64,000 nt of DNA from Natrinema salifodinae (GCF_900110455.1 NZ_FOIS01000002.1:62001-126000); one strand, 5' to 3'. Shown: positions 26,775 to 35,099, counted from the stretch's first letter. Notes: generated by a model from the sequence alone, not told the origin. A program made the numbers and translations.

Positions 26775-27863
26775 ATGTTTAGAAGAATGCCAGAATACCG
26801 AAATCAGCATTATGTGCCTCAGTTCTACCTTACCCGGTTCTCTGATGACGGAGACCGAATCAACCTATATAACGTTCAAGCACAACAAGAATTCAATGAA
26901 CCGATCTCACGTGTTTGCTCACGTAGCTACTTCTACAGCGATGACACCGACGTTGAGATAGCTATCGGCCAAATTGAAGGGTCTCTGGCAGAAGGATTAA
27001 CTGAGATTATCAACGCGGAAGCCGTGAGCGAATTCCAGGTCCAAGATGACCTGAAACCGAACTGGCTGCAGGTTATGCAGTTTCTCACCTTTCAAGAAGC
27101 CAGAACTGCATTATCAAAGGAGGAATTAGAACGTGACAGCGACTTATTCTTCGAGGAGTTCGTTCGAGCGGGTGTCGAAGCGGGCGAACTTGAACCTGAG
27201 TACCTAGACAAGGTTCGAGATGGAGAAATCACATTCGAATGGGATCAAAGCCCGCAAATCCATTCAATGCTGTATCAACTCCACTGCGCTCCATTACTCG
27301 CGGATCTCTATGGCACAATATTTGTTAATGACACTAGTTCAGCGTTTGTTACAAGCGATCATCCGGTGGTTCGGCACAACCCCTACTACGCTGATGAAGG
27401 GTTTTCACAGTTGGCTGGTTGGCAAGCACGAGGTCTGCAGATTTACTGTCCCTTGTCACCAGATCTTTACCTGCTTCTTCACGACCCAGAGTGCTACGAT
27501 GTCAATAGCCGCCCGGAAGGATCTCTTACAATTAATGACGAAGATGTGATTCAGGAGTTAAATCGGTTACAGTTGGTACAATGTGAGAACAATGTGTTCT
27601 ATGGTGAATCTGGAAGGCAGGCTGAAATGCAGCAATTACATGACGAGTTAGAGCCGTTCGTAGACCGGGATCGATCTTCACGTGGTGCATTTGAATCCCA
27701 AAGCGGCATAGGAGTTTATACCCATATCGGAATTCCTGAGTTTCAGCCGGATCTTCCTTTTGTCACAGAAAATCCCGGAGTGGAATTCACTCCAGAACGA
27801 GTTGAGGGCTCACGCAAAGAGCAAGAGAAGTTTTGGGAGGAGCAATTCGGAGACCTCCTTTGA
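26775..27863 (+). CDS. DUF4238 protein
   Basis: 362 residues from ATG 26775 (ATG 26787 is an alternative that begins right at the family motif). The N-terminus has the DUF4238 signature NQHYVPQFYLTRFSDDGDRINLY, followed by helices and a conserved middle (FVTSDHPVVRHNPY, about residues 193-206). DUF4238 proteins are common in defence islands and on mobile elements; their biochemical function is unknown to me. The gene is divergent from the TIR/membrane pair with a short A/T-rich region in between. It may be a third part of that module or an independent cargo gene. Confidence 0.85.
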   Translation: MFRRMPEYRNQHYVPQFYLTRFSDDGDRINLYNVQAQQEFNEPISRVCSRSYFYSDDTDVEIAIGQIEGSLAEGLTEIINAEAVSEFQVQDDLKPNWLQVMQFLTFQEARTALSKEELERDSDLFFEEFVRAGVEAGELEPEYLDKVRDGEITFEWDQSPQIHSMLYQLHCAPLLADLYGTIFVNDTSSAFVTSDHPVVRHNPYYADEGFSQLAGWQARGLQIYCPLSPDLYLLLHDPECYDVNSRPEGSLTINDEDVIQELNRLQLVQCENNVFYGESGRQAEMQQLHDELEPFVDRDRSSRGAFESQSGIGVYTHIGIPEFQPDLPFVTENPGVEFTPERVEGSRKEQEKFWEEQFGDLL

Positions 27864-28196
27864 TAAATGTTTTCAACAACCTAGTTATAGTATCAAATAA
27901 CACAGACACAAATTCATTTGAAGACCCGATACGAAGTGAGGACCGGTGATTGCTGAAATCGCAGCGATCCTGTCTGTAATGGGGTGATTCTACTGGTTAC
28001 TGTTCTACCGGGAGAGCTTAGCAGAGGGTCGCTACGGAATAGAGTGGACGAGAATCCCCCATTGTCACCCAGTCATCCGTGGGTGCGGCGTGAGTGAGTC
28101 AAGAAGCACCCCTTCTATCATGAATTGTTGAGCGAGAAGTGAGATTAACGGACAACCCTGACCCGGTTTATCCGAGCATGTGGGTGATTGCCAAGT
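27864..28196. other. 333-base intergenic region
   Basis: A/T-rich at the start, then mixed composition. No gene, tRNA or strong dyad seen. Confidence 0.4.
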
Positions 28197-28418
28197 ATGG
28201 CAGCAACACTAAGAGGCGAACGAACCGCGACCGTGCACGGTGACACGATCACACCAAGCGACGAACTCCAAGGACTCAGGTGGACGTACGACATCGAGTA
28301 CGTCGCACCCACCGGCGATGTCGTATAGTTAGAGCGAGAAGACGGCGAGGAGAGACAACTCGTGCCCGAAGGAGACGAGTGGTACATTGCTCCGCGGTCA
28401 CGCACGCGGCGGCGCATC
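28197..28418 (+). pseudogene. small ORF broken by an in-frame TAG
   Basis: From ATG 28197 the frame encodes 43 residues ending YVAPTGDVV, then TAG (28326-28328), and then protein-like text continues in the same frame (LEREDGEERQLVPEGDEWYIAPR). The two halves read as one small beta-rich domain, so a single nonsense change most likely killed the gene. Further downstream the frame turns into arginine-rich G/C shadow sequence and the real end is unclear. Haloarchaea are not known to decode TAG, so recoding is unlikely. Confidence 0.5.
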
Positions 28419-28686
28419 GCCTGTGTGCGCCGGCGTCGCGGGCGTCCTTGCGGACCTTGGCGTCTCGCGGGCTTGCTTGCATCGCCACCGTCTCCCCCTC
28501 GCCACTCAAATACATTCCACGGCACAGCGTTCTGCGATACGGTCACTCGCCCGCGCTGTCCCGTAGGGGTCCCCCGGTTCGAACCCGCTCCCGCATTAAC
28601 AGTTGACATGGTAGCGCGCGCCGGGTTCGGGATCGGTCTACTCAATAACGCGAAACGATTAGTCGCACCGCGTTGACCGTCGGATC

Positions 28687-28842
28687 ATGGACATGGTCGT
28701 CACACTCACTGTAGCCCTCACCGCGATCGCCGCGGTCCTGACGATCGTCGGTGTTGCGTCGGGCTCGGTGCTCGGTTTGGCGATCGTCGCTGCTGCTGTG
28801 GTTATTGCGGCACAACTCGCTCTTATCGTTCGTAGACGTTGA
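28687..28842 (+). CDS. 51-residue two-helix membrane protein
   Basis: ATG 28687 (or 28693) to TGA 28840-28842. The protein is almost wholly hydrophobic: two helices (about 4-24 and 28-47) separated by GVASGS, ending with a basic tail VRRR. That is the layout of tiny membrane proteins common in archaeal viruses and elements. Its last 20 bases overlap the end of the convergent gene at 28823. Confidence 0.55.
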   Translation: MDMVVTLTVALTAIAAVLTIVGVASGSVLGLAIVAAAVVIAAQLALIVRRR

Positions 28843-29044
28843 CAACCCACTCGTCGCCGTTGTTCTGCTGTAGGAAATCGCTGATGTCACTCATCTCGAT
28901 CGCGGCTTCGAAGGCTTCCCGGTCGTCGCGCATCGCGTCGATCACGTCGTCACCAAGTCGCTCTCGCGCTTCCTGCTCGGATAAGTCGCCGCGCCGGTAC
29001 TTTTCGCACGTAGCAATTTTCTCAGCGTCACTCATCTCCGTCAT
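28823..29044 (-). CDS. small hypothetical protein, possibly antitoxin-like
   Basis: 73 residues. The middle (EKIATCEKYRRGDLSEQEARERLGDDVIDAMRDDREAFEAAIE) is a helical pattern similar to the small UPF0175-like antitoxins, where a short helix-turn-helix follows a YREG-type segment; the resemblance is loose. An alternative start is the ATG coding MSDAEKI three codons later. It is 39 bases downstream of the acidic protein gene in the same direction, so both may share a transcript. No matching toxin was recognised next to it. Confidence 0.6.
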   Translation of the reverse strand: MTEMSDAEKIATCEKYRRGDLSEQEARERLGDDVIDAMRDDREAFEAAIEMSDISDFLQQNNGDEWVVNVYER

Positions 29045-29083
29045 GGTAATTGGTCACTCGCGGCGGTTGCGGTGTGGTGTGCG

Positions 29084-29578
29084 TTACTCGTCCTGCTCGT
29101 CCCACCAATCCTCCTGATCGATGATCCCGTCCCCGCCGTACCCCGAATCGACTCCATGCGGGCGTATGTCGGTGTCCTCGGTGCTCCCACTGACCATGTA
29201 GTCACCGTTGCCGCTGGACCTGGTCAACGGCTCGGGTCCATCGTCGTTGGTCTCGTCGGTGTTCGGTTCGCCGAGATTACCGTCCTCGCCGTCGGTCTCG
29301 TTACTCTGATCGACGCCGTCGCCGTCGTATCCGAGATCGACACCGCCGTCAACAATCCCGTCTCCATCCCGGTCGTCCCGGTCATAGCGTAACGGGGTGT
29401 CCATGGATCCTCCGTCACTCTGCTCAATCAGTCTCTCGTCCAGCTCCCCATTATCGTCCAAGACGTCGTCTAGGTCCTCAAAATACTCGTTTGATTGCTC
29501 CTCCTCTTCGTTATCGCTGTCCTCATCGGCGAGTACGTCGGCTAAATCATCGAACGTCATCACTCCCGACAAACTCAC
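29084..29578 (-). CDS. highly acidic protein, paralogue of the gene at 32248
   Basis: 164 residues, with more than a third Asp+Glu and no hydrophobic core beyond the start. The N-terminal 60 residues contain a block (EDLDDVLDDNGELDERLIEQSDGG, then TPLRYDRDDRD) that recurs in the plus-strand gene at 32248. The remaining part has Asp/Gly repeats (RDGDGIVDGGVDLGYDGDGVD) that look like calcium-binding or thrombospondin-type-3 loops, though this may only be composition. No signal peptide. Function unknown. Confidence 0.65.
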   Translation of the reverse strand: MSLSGVMTFDDLADVLADEDSDNEEEEQSNEYFEDLDDVLDDNGELDERLIEQSDGGSMDTPLRYDRDDRDGDGIVDGGVDLGYDGDGVDQSNETDGEDGNLGEPNTDETNDDGPEPLTRSSGNGDYMVSGSTEDTDIRPHGVDSGYGGDGIIDQEDWWDEQDE

Positions 29579-29649
29579 TCGGGTCGTATTACCTCACTGA
29601 CTGGGATTCTCCCACCCCGTGGGACAGAATAGTGATGTGATGATGGCGG

Positions 29650-30394
29650 TTACTGGGGGATCTCCTGCAGGGCTTCTTCAACTCGCTCGTCGCCTGCGGT
29701 CGCGTCGAGATACCACTCGCGTCGATCGTCGTCCTGGTGGATTCGGGACAGGGTCTGCCGTGTCGTGTTGAGTCCCGTCGCAGCCTGCCTGTATGACTCG
29801 CCATCCTCAATGTCCTGCAGCGCGTCGCGGATCTCTAAGTAACCGTCCTCGCCCGGGTCCTCTGGATCGATGACTGGTCTGAGGTAGCCCTGCTCGTTCC
29901 ATTCGAATCCGATCGGGACCTCCCCTAGCCATTTCCCTTCCCCTCTCGCTCGCTTCACTCCGGAGTTGACGCGGCTGATGAGCTTCCGTCGCTCTTCTTC
30001 GGCAACAGCTGCGCTGATGTCTGCGATGAGCTTCCCGGTCCCGTCGGGTCGTACGGTGTCGGTCCACCCGTTAGTGATGTTGACAATCGTCTCGTTGTCG
30101 GCTGCAGTCTCGAAGAACTCTTGGTAGATGCTGCCGAGTCTCGCTAACCGGCTGATCTCCCAAACGATGACGCGGTCGTACTCGCCCGCGTCGATCGCGT
30201 CGGTGAGTTCGCGGAATTGTTCGCGTTCCGGATCGCTCCCCGATTGTGCGAGGTCTACGTACCAGTCGATCCCTCCGGGGTCGATGTCGTTATTTTCGGC
30301 CGATGTCGTCTCGCTGGTGCTCGGAGGTTTGTTTGTCGGTGCTCGCGCGGATGTACGCGGCGGCGTTTTCGCCCGTTGTCGGCCCTTCTCTCAC
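29650..30394 (-). pseudogene. serine recombinase (resolvase type), frameshifted
   Basis: Start GTG at 30394. The first frame gives AAAYIRASTDKQTSEHQRDDI, with the catalytic serine of the resolvase family (RAST), then hits a stop at 30290. In another frame the protein carries on: ENNDIDPGGIDWYVDLAQSGSDPEREQF, then REFEELTDAI-type and VIVWEISRLARLG, RKLISRV and a C-terminal DNA-binding part with a helix-turn-helix like end (SYRQAATGLNTTRQTLSRI). The break is at about 30297-30302, where a few codons between DDI and ENNDI are also missing. The length (745 bases) is not a multiple of three. The enzyme would have been a small resolvase/invertase; it is probably inactive. Confidence 0.8.
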
Positions 30395-30410
30395 ACAGGG
30401 TAACCTAACA

Positions 30411-30488
30411 GTCAAATACGTATAAGTAAGGAAAGTCGTGTACAGGGTCGTCGCAACCTGTACACGGTCAGGTGACCGTGTACGGGGG
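30411..30488 (-). promoter_or_regulatory. 20-base-phased GTAC palindrome array and promoter before the serine recombinase
   Basis: Three GTAC cores at 30440, 30460 and 30480 are spaced exactly 20 bases, and a near match (GTAT) sits at 30420. They form two overlapping perfect palindromes: CGTGTACAGG (30437-30446) with CCTGTACACG (30457-30466), and TACACGGTCA (30461-30470) with TGACCGTGTA (30473-30482). Between the array and the GTG start is a TATA-like ttacttatacgtatt on the minus strand (about 30416-30430). This is either a resolution site or an operator. Confidence 0.65.
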
Positions 30489-30555
30489 ATTGTGTAGTGA
30501 TAGTCGAAGTGCTGCAAGGAGTATTCGTGCCTGTCTCCGAGTGCTAAATATTCGC

Positions 30556-30894
30556 TCACATCACAGTGTCCACGGATTCATCAAACTGCTCAAACCAGTT
30601 GCGTGCCTTATCCGGAATGTCGTCAATTGAGTAATGCCCCTTGTTCGCTAATTCTAACGCCTGAACTGCCTCACCTTTGGTGACGCATTCGAAACACAGA
30701 TCCTCAACAGCTTTCTCTCGCGCTCTATGTGTACTCATCGCCTGGTCATCCCTGAGGGCTTGTCGGAATCGGAGCCAGAATATCAAGTGACGGTCCGCTG
30801 GGAGTCTCTCCAGGGTCAGGTCAAGACGGGCAGGTACGAACGGGAATGACGAGACAAGTGCGAGTACACGGAGGTAGGCGCGCCGTCGTAACAT
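30556..30894 (-). CDS. hypothetical protein
   Basis: 112 residues from ATG 30894; a later ATG at 30738 would leave a 60-residue protein. The composition looks like a real gene: basic N-terminus (LRRRAYLRVLALVSSF), then helical segments (DLTLERLPADRHLIFWLRFRQAL) and KAVEDLCFECVTKGEAVQALELANKGHYSI. A minus-strand element like gtaagtaagc about 25 bases before the first ATG could be a TATA box for a leaderless start. It precedes the recombinase operator in the same direction. I do not recognise it. Confidence 0.55.
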   Translation of the reverse strand: MLRRRAYLRVLALVSSFPFVPARLDLTLERLPADRHLIFWLRFRQALRDDQAMSTHRAREKAVEDLCFECVTKGEAVQALELANKGHYSIDDIPDKARNWFEQFDESVDTVM

Positions 30895-31174
30895 GCTGTC
30901 GACACAGACGTTTGCTTACTTACCTCTTCCCCTGCTACCTGTTCATGTGTTTTTCTTGCTGTCCTCGAAAACTACTAACGAGGTATTAGTTTCTGGTGGC
31001 GTGAGCGGTGCGGTCGAGGTGGGCCCGCGGCGGTCTCGTTGACAATTTCGCAACGACCGAACACCATACGCGACCGCGACTGGGCTCATCCGCCCCACTC
31101 TTCGGGACCGACCGAGTCGTGACTGGTTATGCGGGCAGTCGGATCGGGACCTCATCCCGAACGGTTGGACCATC

Positions 31175-31726
31175 TCATATGGCAGCGTCCTCGTCAATCG
31201 CCGAATTATCTGCCGCACACCACGCGGTGAGCGGGGCTTGGTCCGAGTGGTGTGCGGCCTGCTCACGGTCTGAGGGATGGGCCGGGTCCTTTGTCTGATC
31301 TACTTTCCGCTGTTCGATTGATGGATCGGCTGTGTCGCCAGTGAGCGTTTGCTGCTTGTCCCGCTCCGGTGGTCCATTGTATTGCGCTTCCGGTCGGAGT
31401 AATCGCGTCTCCGGATCTCGCACTGCCCCATCTTGGATCTTGTATTGCCCTGTAGCATCTGCCCCGATGATCTCGTCATCTTCTACTTGATTGAAGATGA
31501 ACAGCCACAGGTCCTCGGTCGTCTGCCACTTCTCGTCATCGGAGTCTCGAACGATGAGATCGTGATGCCTCAGGTAATGTTTCAGTCTCTCCGACAGTCC
31601 ACTCTTGCTCCATCTCCACGCGATTCCGGGGGGCGCGAGGTACTGCGTGAGTTCATTCCAGTTTGTGCGGATCGTTGCTTTCTCACCGCGGGTGAGGTTC
31701 GAGTCGATCGGCGTAGGAGCTGCCAT
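31175..31726 (-). CDS. hypothetical protein, possible winged-helix N-terminus
   Basis: 183 residues. The first 90 residues are ordered-looking and contain WNELTQYLAPPGIAWRWSKSGLSERLKHYLRHHDLIV, which could be a winged-helix fold; the rest is polar and probably disordered (PERDKQQTLTGDTADPSIEQRKVDQTKD). Its ATG overlaps the TAA of the upstream gene (TAATG at 31724-31728), so the two are coupled. A perfect CCGCACACCAC/GTGGTGTGCGG inverted repeat lies within its 3' end (about 31213-31256) and may act as a terminator or operator. Function unknown. Confidence 0.6.
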   Translation of the reverse strand: MAAPTPIDSNLTRGEKATIRTNWNELTQYLAPPGIAWRWSKSGLSERLKHYLRHHDLIVRDSDDEKWQTTEDLWLFIFNQVEDDEIIGADATGQYKIQDGAVRDPETRLLRPEAQYNGPPERDKQQTLTGDTADPSIEQRKVDQTKDPAHPSDREQAAHHSDQAPLTAWCAADNSAIDEDAAI

Positions 31727-31971
31727 TACACCTCACCACCACTCGGTAGCAAGCGGTACGCCTCGGTCTCGATGAGGTCTTCCTCAATGGTCATCGATTT
31801 GTAGGCGAACACGAGGCGACGCGGGCGGTACATCCCATCAGCCGAGTAGGACCGGACAGCATCCCGACTACGCGTTACCTCAGCATATGATCGGACCTGT
31901 CCTTGTTCATCAGCGGACCCAGCATTGTTACCGCTGCTATCGGCAGCATTCGGTCTCTTATTGCTTTTCAT
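31726..31971 (-). CDS. small hypothetical protein, first gene of a two-gene unit
   Basis: 81 residues from ATG 31971. The N-terminal 30 residues are polar and low in complexity (SNKRPNAADSSGNNAGSADEQGQ), the rest is ordered (RRLVFAYKSMTIEEDLIETEAYRLLPSGGE). The start is chosen because a clear TATA element (ttttaaata on the minus strand, 31994-32002) lies about 28 bases upstream and GGTG immediately before the ATG; an upstream in-frame ATG at 32073 would place the TATA inside the gene. It overlaps the next gene by one base. No family recognised. Confidence 0.6.
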   Translation of the reverse strand: MKSNKRPNAADSSGNNAGSADEQGQVRSYAEVTRSRDAVRSYSADGMYRPRRLVFAYKSMTIEEDLIETEAYRLLPSGGEV

Positions 31972-32247
31972 CGCACCTGGGGTAAATTCGTGGTTATTTA
32001 AAACACCTTGGCCTCTGAGCACTTGAGCAGCCAAGAAAAGCGACAAATCCACCCAAATTACCCCTGACGGCATTCACTAGCCCCTCAAAAATTCAGAATC
32101 AATGGGTTACACCGCGCGCGCCAGAACAAATCTGCGTCTAAACGGGCCACCAGAACAATGATCTTTCCAAAACTCGCCACCACTGATACCACGGATATCA
32201 CACCCCCAGCCGATGATGTAATTAGACGCGGGTGAGTGGGGAGAACC

Positions 32248-32466
32248 GTGCCACGAGACACTGACGATGACAGTGGAGCTGGTGACGATGCAGAGGCGTT
32301 CAGCGATTTAGACGAGGTCCTTGACAATGATGGGAATCTTGATGAGAGTCGTATTGAGCAGAGCGACGGGAGGACCGTGGATTCTCCGCACTATGACAGA
32401 GACGACCAAAACAGGTTAGCTAACAGTAGTGTCGATTCCCGATACGAAAGCGATCGGGCTGATTAG
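32248..32466 (+). CDS. small acidic protein, paralogue of 29084-29578
   Basis: 72 residues from GTG 32248, preceded at 6 bases by a GGGGAG ribosome site; a GTG at 32236 is less likely. The block EAFSDLDEVLDNDGNLDESRIEQSDGRT matches the N-terminal block of the longer acidic protein at 29084 (about two thirds identical by eye), including the following DSPHYDRDDQN. The rest of the longer protein is absent. So it is a duplicated, shortened and inverted copy, 2.7 kb away. Function unknown; both may be DNA-mimic or structural proteins. Confidence 0.6.
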   Translation: MPRDTDDDSGAGDDAEAFSDLDEVLDNDGNLDESRIEQSDGRTVDSPHYDRDDQNRLANSSVDSRYESDRAD

Positions 32467-32569
32467 CTAGGACAACGACAGCAGCGACGACGAGTAACCG
32501 ACCGTGATGCAGGGCAGCTTCTCGCTGGGTATGGTCACTGACCGCCACTGAAGCTACTCAAGATCATAA

Positions 32570-33076
32570 TCACTCATCTCCAATCTGCTGAACCAGTTGA
32601 TCACGGGTAGCCTCAACTATTTCTTGGTCCAATTCTTCGTGATCGGAGGTGCAGATGAAATCGACCACCTCTCGCTCGTGAATTTGATCCGTTACATGAC
32701 GGCGGGTCAGGGTCGATTCTTCAGCTGGGACACGTACAACTGAGTGAATTTCAAGTCTTCCGAGGGCATGATACCGGACTCTGAGTAGGACTGTCCAGAC
32801 TGGCGGTGGATAGCATGCGACTAGATCAGCTTTTTCGCTGGCATCACTGACATCGATGTATGTCGTTGATTCGTCCCAGTCCCCAAATCCGTCAGCGACT
32901 CGTGTTTGTATCTCCTCCCATGTCCATCGGAATGATGAATTTAAGTCTGTAATGGGAACGAGACAGGGGTGATCGTCTGATTCGGTGGGTGGATCTACTG
33001 GAAAAGCCTCGATATCTAATAACTCGATGATCGTCTCTGCTAATTGGTCGATCGCATCCTTATCACTCACCCGCAT
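32570..33076 (-). CDS. hypothetical protein
   Basis: 168 residues from ATG 33076. The N-terminus is helical (DKDAIDQLAETIIELLDIEAF); the middle alternates short beta strands and helices (CLVPITDLNSSFRWTWEEIQTRVADGFGDWDESTTYIDVSD). There are no membrane segments and no motif known to me. It stands alone between the small acidic gene and a long gene-poor region, and could be cargo of the element or part of a module with the acidic gene. Confidence 0.6.
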   Translation of the reverse strand: MRVSDKDAIDQLAETIIELLDIEAFPVDPPTESDDHPCLVPITDLNSSFRWTWEEIQTRVADGFGDWDESTTYIDVSDASEKADLVACYPPPVWTVLLRVRYHALGRLEIHSVVRVPAEESTLTRRHVTDQIHEREVVDFICTSDHEELDQEIVEATRDQLVQQIGDE

Positions 33077-34151
33077 TAGTCGAACACCGAATTCTCCTGT
33101 AACCGTATTCTGTTAGCGCATGATGCCCATTGATGGGAATGACTGAGGGATTTCTGTGTCATCTTTGCTGGAACCTGTGTCGACACGACTGGTGTCCTAC
33201 TTATATATTTCCGATGTGCTGGCTATGATTGTCCTGACGGATGTGTCGCCAGTCATTTCCATCAAGTCCTGTACCAATGATAGTCAGAGTTTGTGAAGAA
33301 AATCCACCACAGAATGTGGTAGCCCGCACAGCCACCACACTGTGCGGGATCAGGGGGCCGTTCACGCGTGGACGGCAGTGTCGACAGACGCGCCTGCTGA
33401 CTTAAGTCTTAGTAAAGTGAGCGCTCCGAGTTTCCGGTCGAGATCTCTGCAAATCTCTGTTTATACCTGGGTTAGTCAACTCCTCTATCACTGCGATCTT
33501 CTAATTTCGAACAAATACTTCTCTGATATGTCTGATTTCTTAGAGGCGCGGAAAGCATATAAGCTACAATTCGGTTCGAGTGTCTTGAAGCACGCCGACG
33601 CCGGAAGCATCCAATTAGAAAGCAACAGGATGTGCAACCGGGGCTAACTCTGTGGTACCGTAATCTAGGTACCGTTGTAGAAGCCGTTGCGCGCGGCACC
33701 GGCGCGCGTAGCCGAGCGTTGAGCGTGTGTCATGGAGCAAGCAACCCATGTCAGCACGCCAAAACTCGATTAGTCCCTACTGTCAAAGAAGCAGCGGGTC
33801 AAAGAAACATCCCCGAGAAACAGTACAGCCCGGAGTACGAATCAAGAGTGGATCCTTCAGAAACACCGTCTCCCTTATCGAGGGATCACGTCTGTTCTCC
33901 GACTGTAGCTGGAGAGTTAGCTCACCGAATTTAATTTTTGCAGCATCACTTTCCGCGAGTGTACTCCTGATGGAAGTGCGGGTGCTAATTCACCTAGCTG
34001 AACGCTGTAACAGAAGGACTAGAGGGAGCACCCACCCCTGCACTTGCCTCGCCCTACTACTTACTGTTGACAACTACACAACAAACATAACAAATAGGTT
34101 ACTGATCTGTAGTGGGGTTGGATACACCTTCGCTGGAGGGGGGATGGCAGA
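33077..34151. other. 1.07 kb gene-poor region
   Basis: No gene with supporting composition is seen. It contains a strong TATA-like tatata (33202-33207), two adjacent hairpins (33306-33348) and a G/C-rich dyad (about 33688-33711). Short open frames here are interrupted and unlike proteins. The right end holds GGAGG (34134-34139), the ribosome site for the gene at 34152. Confidence 0.45.
33306..33348 (+). other. two adjacent hairpins, candidate small RNA or terminator
   Basis: ACCACA-GAA-TGTGGT (33306-33320) is followed two bases later by CCCGCACAG (33323-33331), 8-base loop, CTGTGCGGG (33340-33348). Both stems are perfect. They lie about 100 bases downstream of the TATA-like element at 33202 in a region without genes, so they could be part of a short structured transcript. 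Confidence 0.35.
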
Positions 34152-35099
34152 ATGACTGAGAGGGAGCGTCTGAACCTTCGTGTCCCTCCTAAGGCGAAGG
34201 AAGCCTTCGACAATGCGCTAATCGATAAATTCGGAAAAAAGACGCCTTACGGAGGGGTTGAACTCGAACGTGAACTTCGAACAGTGCTTGACGAAGGATC
34301 TCTCGCAGAACTACGAGAGACCGTCGAGGAAGTGGCCGAGATATTCGGAAAGGAAAATCGAGAAGAAAAAACTCGGTCACTAAACGGTTCAGGATCCGCT
34401 CTCGTACAGTACCGAATTGCAGAGGATGTTCGTACGAGAATCATGAATCTGGCTGAAAATTCCGATTACCGGTCAGCCGGTCGGTTCGTTGGTGACATCA
34501 TGATGACTTATGCTTTGGAAGATGGCGTGGTTGGTCGTCTCAAGGATAAACTTGAACGAGTAAAGAAAGCTGCTGAGCGAGAGGTAGACTCGACTACTGG
34601 TCCTAAAGAGCGCCGAACCAACACAATTGTTGAAGAACTGGCTGGAAAGAGCCAATTTGACCTCTCCGATTTTGACCAAGCCGTTGATGAGGAGGCTCGT
34701 GGAATCGGTTCTGGCAAACATGCTCGAAAAGAATACCTTCCACGGGTTCTCAATGAGTTAGGGTATACGTGGTCACCCACTGGTGAAGAGATATTCGTAG
34801 ATCCGAGCGCTGCTGACATTCCAGATACCCGTGATCCAACCACAAAGCCATATCATCTGATGGACGAGGAGGATAAGCATCTGGCACTGAAGTTTGAGGC
34901 CTACCGTAACGCGGTCTTGTTGGGAAGAAAAATATTCACTGTAAGCGATGGAAAAGAGACACTCGACGGAAAACCTGCTCGAAACACCGTTAGCCGCTTT
35001 GAGATCCCGTTCTGCAGCGAGATATGTGCCGGTGCTATGCCTCACACTATACCACGTCAACGACTGCCCGCCCATGTTAATACCGGCGTCAGCGCATAA
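34152..35099 (+). CDS. ribbon-helix-helix-like element protein with a chimeric C-terminus
   Basis: 315 residues from ATG 34152 (GGAGG ten bases upstream). The N-terminus looks like a ribbon-helix-helix DNA-binding protein (ERLNLRVPPKAKEAFDNALIDKFG), and a second similar segment occurs at about residues 85-120 (VQYRIAEDVRTRIMNLAENSDYRSAGRFVGDIMM). A C-terminal winged-like part follows (KHARKEYLPRVLNELGYTW). From about residue 279 the frame reads through the antisense strand of a tyrosine integrase remnant, so the last 35 residues are not native: the gene's true 3' end has been replaced. It may still make a functional DNA-binding protein used in element maintenance. Confidence 0.65.
   Translation: MTERERLNLRVPPKAKEAFDNALIDKFGKKTPYGGVELERELRTVLDEGSLAELRETVEEVAEIFGKENREEKTRSLNGSGSALVQYRIAEDVRTRIMNLAENSDYRSAGRFVGDIMMTYALEDGVVGRLKDKLERVKKAAEREVDSTTGPKERRTNTIVEELAGKSQFDLSDFDQAVDEEARGIGSGKHARKEYLPRVLNELGYTWSPTGEEIFVDPSAADIPDTRDPTTKPYHLMDEEDKHLALKFEAYRNAVLLGRKIFTVSDGKETLDGKPARNTVSRFEIPFCSEICAGAMPHTIPRQRLPAHVNTGVSA

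Noticed and set aside
28326-28328. Recoding of TAG as an amino acid (pyrrolysine or suppression)
   Set aside because: Haloarchaea are not known to use pyrrolysine, no methylamine methyltransferase context exists and no homologue comparison is possible here.
28145-28645. Minus-strand 166-codon frame and its neighbours over the 28.2-28.6 kb region
   Set aside because: Low-complexity Arg/Ser text without a ribosome site; it is antisense to the amber-broken small gene and to GC-rich filler.
30411-30488. A CRISPR array at the phased palindromes (and at 42.1-42.3 kb)
   Set aside because: Repeat units are far too short, spacers are absent and no cas gene is in the window.
31213-31256. The CCGCACACCAC/GTGGTGTGCGG inverted repeat as an insertion-sequence end
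   Set aside because: It lies inside a coding sequence, with no transposase and no target duplication around it.
33342-34155. Plus-strand frames of about 100-140 codons in the gene-poor region
   Set aside because: Composition unlike proteins, no starts with promoter or ribosome site, and interrupted by the hairpin pair.
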